11,981 nucleotides of DNA from positions 1 to 11,981 of the forward strand of contig DNIP01000001.1 of the NCBI GenBank assembly GCA_003499325.1. Direction: 5' to 3'. Both the position numbers and the translations under genes were made by a program. This DNA comes from Oscillospiraceae bacterium. GTDB lineage: Bacteria > Bacillota > Clostridia > Oscillospirales > Acutalibacteraceae. The notes under the pieces were generated by a model. It was given only the letters and a program-made list of their open reading frames with translations, made no database searches and was not told the DNA's origin. Positions 7,605 to 11,981 of the stretch are shown here, piece by piece. Position 1 is the first letter of the stretch; each line of letters begins with the position of its first letter.

Positions 7605-8919
7605 ATCAACCTCCAAAGCGCCGTCAGAGCGATCCAAGGTGACCAAAAGGATCCTGATCGGTGTGGGAATCACGTTGGTACTGGTCTATATCGTGTTCCT
7701 GTTTATCACAACCAACTTCCTCGGCAACAATAATATCGTGACCGAGACAGCATATAAGGCAAAGGCATATGACATCATCGAGTCAAAAGCCCTGGTCGTC
7801 AGGGATGAGGAGTATCTCAATGCAGGCGCGTCGGGCGTAATGGTCTATGAAGTCAGCGACGGCGGCAAGGTCACCTCCGACGGCGTCGTCGCGACCGCGT
7901 ACAACTCGCAGGAGGACGTCTCCAAGGTTCAGCAGAGTAAGGAGCTCGACGAGCGCATCGCGTATCTCAAATCGCTCAACGAGGTCAACAACGCGACCAA
8001 CGTCGGTATCGACACCCTCAACAGCCAGATCAATGAGCGTATGGTCGCGCTGATGAAGTCGATCAACGCCTGCGAATATTCCAACATGGATACCGTGGAG
8101 CAGAACCTTTTGACCTCCATTCTGCGCAAGCAGCTGCTCACGGGCGATCAAAAGAACTTTGACGACAAGATCGCCGAGCTGGAATCGCAGCGCGCGTCGC
8201 TGAGCACCGCCTCTCCGATCGGTACGGTCAAGGCAGGCTCCGCAGGCTATTTCGTTTCCAAGGTTGACGGCTATGAGAAGTCGTTCGACGTCACCAAGCT
8301 CGATGAAGTCACCGCGAAGGATATTGAATCCGCGTCCCCCGAGGAGATCGGCGAGAACACCTATCTCGGCAAGATCGTCAAGGGCGTGAACTGGTATCTG
8401 CTGTGTCCCGTCACCCATGACGAAGCCACCGCGCTCAGCCATGCCGACGAGAACATCAAGGTGCGGCTCCCCTCGGCGATCGACGGCGAGATTCCCGCCA
8501 AGATCCTCTATGTCAATAACAACAGCGCTGATAATGAAAAGGCAGTCGCTGTGCTGCAATGCAACTATATGAACGACGCACTCTCCAAGCTCCGACAGGA
8601 GAACGTCGAGATCATCGTCAATGAGTACGAGGGCTTAAAGCTCAGCAAATCCGCTCTGCATGACGATGACATCACCTACACCGTCACCGATGACGCGGGT
8701 AATGAGACAGAAAAGAAAGAGCGCGTGCAGGGCGTCTATGTCCAGTACGGCATGGAGCTGGTGTTCAAGCAGGTCGTGATCGTCTACGCAGGCGATGAAT
8801 TCATCATCGTCAACGAGACCCCCGACCGGGGAGCGCTCTTAAACGGCACCACCGTTTCACTCTACGACAAGGTCGTCACAGAAGGAGGAGATCTGTTCAA
8901 TGGCAAGATCATTAGCTGA
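7597..8919 (+). CDS. HlyD-like membrane-anchored protein
   Basis: A 440-residue protein with a short basic cytoplasmic tail, one clear transmembrane helix at about residues 20-42 (ILIGVGITLVLVYIVFLFI) and a large outside part, so probably an N-in single-pass membrane protein. The segment after it (VVRDEEYLNAGASGVMVYEV...GGKVTSDGVVA) resembles the first half of a biotinyl/lipoyl-like barrel of membrane fusion proteins. A charged helical stretch (about 100-200, with DERIAYLKSLNEV and DDKIAELESQRASL) fits the hairpin, and GTVKAGSAGYFVSKVDGYE fits the second barrel half. The rest is beta-rich. This reads as a HlyD/membrane-fusion-like fold, but no ABC or RND partner is nearby, so a transport role is not shown. 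It overlaps miaA by 8 bp and yggS by 20 bp and has AAGGAA (7584-7589) for its ATG, so it is embedded in an operon with tRNA-modification and division genes. Confidence 0.7.
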   Translation: MSKSTSKAPSERSKVTKRILIGVGITLVLVYIVFLFITTNFLGNNNIVTETAYKAKAYDIIESKALVVRDEEYLNAGASGVMVYEVSDGGKVTSDGVVATAYNSQEDVSKVQQSKELDERIAYLKSLNEVNNATNVGIDTLNSQINERMVALMKSINACEYSNMDTVEQNLLTSILRKQLLTGDQKNFDDKIAELESQRASLSTASPIGTVKAGSAGYFVSKVDGYEKSFDVTKLDEVTAKDIESASPEEIGENTYLGKIVKGVNWYLLCPVTHDEATALSHADENIKVRLPSAIDGEIPAKILYVNNNSADNEKAVAVLQCNYMNDALSKLRQENVEIIVNEYEGLKLSKSALHDDDITYTVTDDAGNETEKKERVQGVYVQYGMELVFKQVVIVYAGDEFIIVNETPDRGALLNGTTVSLYDKVVTEGGDLFNGKIIS

Positions 8920-9613
8920 CGTAACATATAACTATCAGGTCATCTGCGAGAATATTGCGCGTGCGGCAGAGTCCGTCGGCAAGACCGCAGACGATATTAC
9001 CTTTTTGGCGGCGACCAAGACCGTTGACGCGCCCACGATTAACCATGCCATCTCGCTGGGCTTGCGCTATATCGGCGAGAATAGGGTGCAGGAGCTGCTG
9101 TCAAAGTACGAGGATTATGACCTTGACCACGCGTCCTTACAGTTTATCGGTCATCTGCAAACCAACAAGGTGCGCCAGATCGTCGGCAAGGTCGATCTGA
9201 TCCAGTCTGTCGATTCCGTCAAGCTCGCCCGTGAGATCTCCCGCTGTTCGTTAAAGCAGAATATCTCCACCGATATCCTGCTCGAGGTCAACATCGGACG
9301 GGAGGAGAACAAGTCGGGTGTTCTGCCCGAGGCACTGCCCGAATTGCTTGATGAAATCAAGGATATCCCCGCGATCAAAGTGCGCGGATTGATGGCGATC
9401 CCCCCGATTTGTGAAAATGCACAAGAAAATTGTAAATTTTTCGATAATATGCGGCATATCTTCCTTGACATCGGCAGTAAAAATATAGATAATATATCTA
9501 TGGAAGTGTTGTCGATGGGCATGTCGGATGATTATGCCGAGGCGATACGCTGCGGCGCTAACATGGTCAGAGTCGGATCGGCTCTGTTCGGTAAGCGCAA
9601 TTATCAGATATGA
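8900..9613 (+). CDS. yggS: YggS/YlmE-family pyridoxal phosphate homeostasis protein
   Basis: PLP-binding single-domain TIM-barrel protein (PROSC/PLPHP family) that buffers pyridoxal 5'-phosphate and affects amino-acid metabolism. It has no firmly established enzyme activity. The Schiff-base lysine is Lys40 in FLAATKTVD. YIGENRVQE, LQFIGHLQTNKVR, IQSVDSV, EVNIGREENKSGV, VRGLMAIPP and LSMGMSDDYAEAIRCGANMVRVGSALFG are all classic. Length 237 is normal. The start ATG follows AAGGAGGAG (8882-8890), inside the previous gene. In B. subtilis the orthologue ylmE directly precedes sepF, as here. The stretch of about 9410-9510 is AT-rich against the rest of the gene and uses ATA isoleucine codons, including the palindrome ATAGATA/TATCTAT near 9484-9500. 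Confidence 0.95.
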   Translation: MARSLADVTYNYQVICENIARAAESVGKTADDITFLAATKTVDAPTINHAISLGLRYIGENRVQELLSKYEDYDLDHASLQFIGHLQTNKVRQIVGKVDLIQSVDSVKLAREISRCSLKQNISTDILLEVNIGREENKSGVLPEALPELLDEIKDIPAIKVRGLMAIPPICENAQENCKFFDNMRHIFLDIGSKNIDNISMEVLSMGMSDDYAEAIRCGANMVRVGSALFGKRNYQI

Positions 9614-9650
9614 TTCATTGTAATTGTGAAAGGTGTGTACCCAACTCAAC

Positions 9651-9679
9651 ATGATACATTATCTGTGTCGAGCTATTAT
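9651..9679 (+). promoter_or_regulatory. Candidate sigma-A promoter before sepF
   Basis: ATGATA (9651-9656, 4 of 6 to TTGACA) and TATTAT (9674-9679, 5 of 6 to TATAAT) are separated by exactly 17 bp, with A/T-rich DNA after the -10. It lies in the only gap (9614-9750) between yggS and sepF, so the division genes could be transcribed separately from the mismatch-repair operon. The -35 is weak and the assignment rests on sequence match alone. Confidence 0.35.
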
Positions 9680-9750
9680 AAAAAAGGCGTGCGCGCCCAA
9701 TCTCAACCTTATTGTTAAACAGAAACCAAAACACATAGGAGGAACCCAAA

Positions 9751-10275
9751 ATGGCAGGATTTGTAGATAAGTTCAAGCGCATGTGGGATGCGCCTGATGA
9801 CGAGTACGAATACAACGATTACGACGATTACGAGGGCAAGAGCGACAGAGAAAGAGACAGAGACAGAAGATCCGACAGCGATCCCGAGCCGCGTACCCGC
9901 CGTACCTCGGCGCGTTATGATGATATCGACGACGTCGAGCCCTCAACCCGCGATACGACCCGCCGCAACAAGGTGGTCAATATCAGCGCTACCGCTAAGC
10001 TCTCCGTGGCTCTCTTCAAGCCCGAGCGCTTCGGCGAGGAGACCCGCAACATCGCGGATGAACTGATCAAGACCCATACCGTTGTCCTCAATCTGGAGAA
10101 CACCAACAAGGATATGGCGCGCCGCATCATCGACTTCTTGTCGGGCGTCGCGTACGCCAACCGCGGCAAGATCAAAAAAGTAGCCACCTCTACCTTTATC
10201 ATCATCCCGAACAACGTTGACCTGACCGGCGACGATCTGCTCGATGAGCTTGAGCACAGCGGCGTTTACTTCTAA
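9751..10275 (+). CDS. sepF: Cell division protein SepF
   Basis: Cytoplasmic FtsZ-binding protein that tethers and aligns the Z-ring at the membrane and can partly replace FtsA. The N-terminal MAGFVDKFKRMW is a short amphipathic helix, the membrane anchor of the family. Residues of about 16-75 form an acidic then mixed-charge, low-complexity linker (EYEYNDYDDYEG, DRERDRDRRSDSD, RTRRTS), probably disordered. The SepF domain runs from about 76 to 170, with FKPERFGEETRNIADELI, TVVLNLENTNKDMARRIIDFLSG and GKIKKVATSTFIIIP. The length, 174 residues, is normal. AGGAGG (9737-9742) gives a strong ribosome binding site. ylmG, which often follows sepF, is absent: the next gene starts immediately after the stop codon. 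Confidence 0.96.
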   Translation: MAGFVDKFKRMWDAPDDEYEYNDYDDYEGKSDRERDRDRRSDSDPEPRTRRTSARYDDIDDVEPSTRDTTRRNKVVNISATAKLSVALFKPERFGEETRNIADELIKTHTVVLNLENTNKDMARRIIDFLSGVAYANRGKIKKVATSTFIIIPNNVDLTGDDLLDELEHSGVYF

Positions 10276-11004
10276 GTGATCGCAGAAGATAAGCTCCTGC
10301 TCGACAAGGCGTATGACGCGATCCATCTTGCCGAACGCAGGAACATCCCCCGATTTCTGGGCTTTCTCAATGAGCACGAGAGCCTGTATTTAAGACAGCA
10401 TCTTCCCAAGAACGCCGATATCCTTTTCTTCGGCGGCTATCCCGAGTCAACCCGCCTGATGATGGGCGCCGCGGCTGATGCGGATAGCTTTCCGATCACG
10501 GCGCTGGAGTTTTGTTATCGTGAGCAGGACGACCTGCGGCACAGGGACTTTTTAGGCTCGCTGATGGCGATGGGCATTCGCCGCGATACGCTGGGAGATA
10601 TTTTGACAGGCAAAGGCAGGACGGTGATTTTCGTCCGTGACGATATCGTGCCCTTTCTCTTATCCGACGTCGATAAGATCGGCAGGGTAGGAGTGAAAGT
10701 CGGTTACGCGGATACCTCTCAGCTGCCGATCCCCGACGATACCGAGGAGCTGTTGTATACCCTCAGCTCACTCAGGCTCGACGCGTTTGTCGCTGCCGCC
10801 GCGCATCTGTCGCGCGATAAGGCGGCGCGGCTGATCAAAAACGAACTGGTGATGGTTGATCACGTCACCGAGACAGAGGTGTCATCCCTGCTCAAGGAGG
10901 GGATGACGGTCACGATCAGAAAATACGGTAAATTTGTTTTGACCGAGCTGCGCGGTACCTCCAAAAAAGGAAAACTGCGCGTCGCGGTTAAGCACTACAG
11001 ATAG
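10276..11004 (+). CDS. ylmH: YlmH-type S4-domain RNA-binding protein
   Basis: Member of the YlmH family found beside sepF and divIVA across Firmicutes. B. subtilis YlmH has been linked to rescue of stalled ribosomes. The N-terminal part (EDKLLLDKAYDAIHLAERRNI, FLNEHE, then GGYPESTRLMMG and ITALEFCY) is the YlmH-specific region. The S4 RNA-binding domain occupies about residues 163-225 (LRLDAFVAAAAHLSRDKAARLI, then GMTVTIRKYGKFVL), followed by a basic C-terminus (SKKGKLRVAVKHYR). The length, 242 residues, is near the usual. The proposed start is GTG at 10276, the codon right after the sepF TAA. It keeps the conserved N-terminus, and the next ATG (about 10314) would cut into it. No Shine-Dalgarno is visible before it, so translation probably depends on ribosomes finishing sepF. 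Confidence 0.9.
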   Translation: MIAEDKLLLDKAYDAIHLAERRNIPRFLGFLNEHESLYLRQHLPKNADILFFGGYPESTRLMMGAAADADSFPITALEFCYREQDDLRHRDFLGSLMAMGIRRDTLGDILTGKGRTVIFVRDDIVPFLLSDVDKIGRVGVKVGYADTSQLPIPDDTEELLYTLSSLRLDAFVAAAAHLSRDKAARLIKNELVMVDHVTETEVSSLLKEGMTVTIRKYGKFVLTELRGTSKKGKLRVAVKHYR

Positions 11005-11044
11005 GAAATTCAGATTCAAAAATGCAAGGATAGGAGTGTTTATT

Positions 11045-11725
11045 ATGTTAACAATTGACGAAATCAGAGAAGTCAGCTTTCGCCGTGCGGGCAAGAACGG
11101 ATATAACGCAGCGGATGTAGACGAATTCATCGACGACGTCACCGATACCGTCGAGCAGCTCTTGGCAGAAAAGAACGACTGCCTGCGCAAGATGGATATC
11201 CTGGCGAGCAAGATCGAGCAGTACCGCGAGGACGAGGAGACCGTCCGCAACGCCCTGCTTACCTCGCAGAAGCTCAGCGACACCAAGATCAAGGAAGCGC
11301 AGGACAGAGCGGATTATCTGATCAGATCCGCCGAGAGAAAGAGCCGTGCGATCCTCACCGAGGCTGAGATGGCGACCGAGCGCGAGAAGGATAAGTTCGA
11401 GGCGCTCCATTCCGAGACCGCCAAGCTCCGCAGTGAGATCATCGCGCTGTACAAAAAGCACCTCGCCATGGTCGAAGAAATGCCCAAGGAAGAGGACGTC
11501 AAGGCAAAGCGCGAGGAGCTCGATCAGAAATATCCCTTCGAGCCCGTTGAAGACATGATCAAGACCCCTGTTGACGATGCGGAAGAAGCTGCCGAGCAGC
11601 CCGCGGCTCAGCCCGAGGAGGCTGCTGCCGACGACGCAGACGTCAAGATCCGTCCCGAATTAAAGCGCGAGAGACACGATAAGTTCGACAAGCTCAAGTT
11701 CGGCGACAACTACGACGTAGAATAA
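11045..11725 (+). CDS. divIVA: DivIVA-family cell pole/division protein
   Basis: Curvature-sensing coiled-coil scaffold that gathers at division sites and poles. The N-terminal domain LTIDEIREVSFRR...GYNAADVDEFIDDV matches the membrane-binding DivIVA head, though the crossing loop reads AGKNGY rather than the usual loop with exposed Phe-Arg. A long charged coiled coil covers about residues 30-150 (EQLLAEKNDCLRKMDILASK, TAKLRSEIIALYKKHLA). The tail is acidic and Ala/Glu-rich (DDAEEAAEQPAAQPEEAAA), ending in a mixed-charge stretch with RHDKFDKLKFGD. Start choice: a GTG at 11036 is in frame, but it overlaps the AGGAG at 11032-11036, whereas ATG 11045 is 8 nt downstream of it and gives the family-typical MLTIDEI, 226 residues. 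It lies between ylmH and ileS, as in B. subtilis. Confidence 0.93.
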   Translation: MLTIDEIREVSFRRAGKNGYNAADVDEFIDDVTDTVEQLLAEKNDCLRKMDILASKIEQYREDEETVRNALLTSQKLSDTKIKEAQDRADYLIRSAERKSRAILTEAEMATEREKDKFEALHSETAKLRSEIIALYKKHLAMVEEMPKEEDVKAKREELDQKYPFEPVEDMIKTPVDDAEEAAEQPAAQPEEAAADDADVKIRPELKRERHDKFDKLKFGDNYDVE

Positions 11726-11738
11726 TCAAAAGCTGATT

Positions 11739-11868
11739 GTAGGGGAGAGGCTTTGAGGAGTTGTCCAAATCTTTGATTTGGTTTACAACTCCCATGCAAC
11801 AGCGCTCCAAGAGCTGACTTGTTTGTCAGCGATTGGCTAAGCGCCACTGTGCTCCTCCCGCTATAATC
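11739..11868. repeat. GTAGGGG palindrome split by an inserted element
   Basis: GTAGGGGAGAGGCT (11739-11752) on the left and GCTCCTCCCG...ATAATC (11851-11868) on the right correspond to the two halves of the uninterrupted palindrome at 1115-1140. The halves remain complementary: 11743-11751 pairs with 11851-11859, with seven Watson-Crick pairs, one G-T and one A-C mismatch. This would close a junction around the two hairpins between them. GCT at both edges could be a 3-bp duplication or chance. Confidence 0.55.
11757..11849 (+). repeat. Two-hairpin structured element, copy B
   Basis: Same plan as copy A at 1581-1691. Hairpin 1: GGAGTTGT (11757-11764) pairs perfectly with ACAACTCC (11785-11792), then CCAAATC (11765-11771) with GATTTGG (11775-11781) around TTT, with a three-base bulge TTT (11782-11784). 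The linker CATGCAA (11793-11799) is identical to copy A. Hairpin 2: GCGCT (11802-11806) pairs with AGCGC (11840-11844), CCAA (11807-11810) with TTGG (11833-11836), GA faces GA (11811-11812 and 11831-11832), and GCTGAC (11813-11818) with GTCAGC (11825-11830), with the same CTA bulge (11837-11839) as hairpin 1 of copy A. TGAGG before hairpin 1 and ACTG after hairpin 2 are also shared. It fills most of the divIVA-ileS gap. Confidence 0.8.
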
Positions 11869-11887
11869 GGGTGTGGGCAGAGCCCAC
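11867..11887. repeat. Small GC-rich hairpin shared with the mutS-mutL gap
   Basis: TCGGGTG then TGGGC and GCCCA around AGA form a compact hairpin. The mutS-mutL element (4543-4564) has the same layout: TCGGGTG, AGGGC, GGA, GCCCT, CC. The base before the GGGC arm and its partner change together (T-A here, A-T there), so pairing is kept. No T-run follows directly, so it is not a clear terminator. Confidence 0.55.
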
Positions 11888-11919
11888 CATTTAAAATATA
11901 ATTTGGAGTGTATGTGAAG

Positions 11920-11981
11920 ATGTCCCAGGATTATAATCTGACCCTGAATCTCCCCAAGACCGAATTCCCCATGAGGGGCGG
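11920..11981 (+). CDS. ileS: Isoleucyl-tRNA synthetase, N-terminal fragment
   Basis: Charges tRNA-Ile with isoleucine. Only 20 codons and two bases are in the window; the rest lies beyond the right edge. The sequence MSQDYNLTLNLPKTEFPMRG matches the well-conserved start of bacterial IleRS (..TL.LPKTEFPMRG.L). ileS after divIVA is the standard Firmicutes order. Start choice: ATG at 11920 has GGAG at 11905-11908, 11 nt away. An in-frame GTG at 11914 is only 5 nt away and would add two residues. An ATG at 11912 is out of frame and is followed at once by TGA. No T-box antiterminator motif was found upstream. Confidence 0.9.
   Translation, partial: MSQDYNLTLNLPKTEFPMRG

Noticed and set aside
6744..7673. 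309-codon open frame on the minus strand across miaA
   Set aside because: It is antisense to a well-supported gene, has no recognisable motif, and shows the composition of a shadow frame.
11874..11902. Promoter for ileS with a perfect TATAAT at 11897-11902
   Set aside because: The partner TGGGCA is weak and lies in a hairpin. Transcription would start at about 11909, after the GGAG of the ribosome binding site, so it would not serve ileS well. It may be a chance match in an AT-rich stretch.
11912..11917. ATG-TGA minimal leader ORF before ileS
   Set aside because: A start codon followed at once by a stop could affect ribosome loading, but its distance from GGAG (3 nt) is too short, and there is no supporting evidence.

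Overview
The window carries one run of genes, all on the + strand, from a Gram-positive bacterium of class Clostridia, most likely in the Oscillospiraceae/Ruminococcaceae range. This placement is inferred. The gene order matches two Firmicutes neighbourhoods known from Bacillus subtilis: miaB-ymcA-(cotE)-mutS-mutL, and ylmE-sepF-(ylmG)-ylmH-divIVA-ileS. The coding DNA is GC-rich with C-ending codons. MutL has its own endonuclease motifs. The YlbF-family protein ends in a cysteine-rich tail.

Layout: 1-1079 is the 3' part of miaB (tRNA ms2i6A37 methylthiotransferase). Next come a small YlbF/YmcA-family gene (1176-1580), mutS (1871-4474) and mutL (4630-6663). MutL is followed, with overlapping ends, by miaA (about 6660-7604), a membrane-anchored HlyD-like protein (7597-8919) and yggS (8900-9613). 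After a 137-bp gap come sepF (9751-10275), a YlmH-type S4 RNA-binding protein (10276-11004), divIVA (11045-11725) and the first 20 codons of ileS (from about 11920). ylmG, usual between sepF and ylmH, is missing. No cotE is present between the ymcA-like gene and mutS.

Functionally the genes form three sets. MiaA adds the dimethylallyl group to tRNA A37 and MiaB thiomethylates it. MutS and MutL do mismatch repair. YggS, SepF, YlmH and DivIVA are the conserved division and cell-pole set that normally precedes ileS.

The genes themselves are ordinary. The unusual content lies in the gaps. The gaps after miaB, after the YlbF-family gene, after mutS and after divIVA are packed with short repeats. 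The most striking is a two-hairpin element present twice, at 1581-1691 and 11757-11849. All four hairpins share a CCAA/TTGG helix. Three of the four also have facing GA dinucleotides, and an unpaired two- or three-base bulge sits on the 3' side. The outer stems differ in sequence but still pair, and the linker CATGCAA is identical. The downstream copy sits inside a GTAGGGG-type palindrome whose apparently empty form is at 1114-1140. Other repeats are a heptamer array ACT(A/G)ACC before mutS, an inverted-repeat element between mutS and mutL, and a small GC-rich hairpin shared by the mutS-mutL and divIVA-ileS gaps. No CRISPR array, tRNA, rRNA, transposase gene or convincing T-box was seen.
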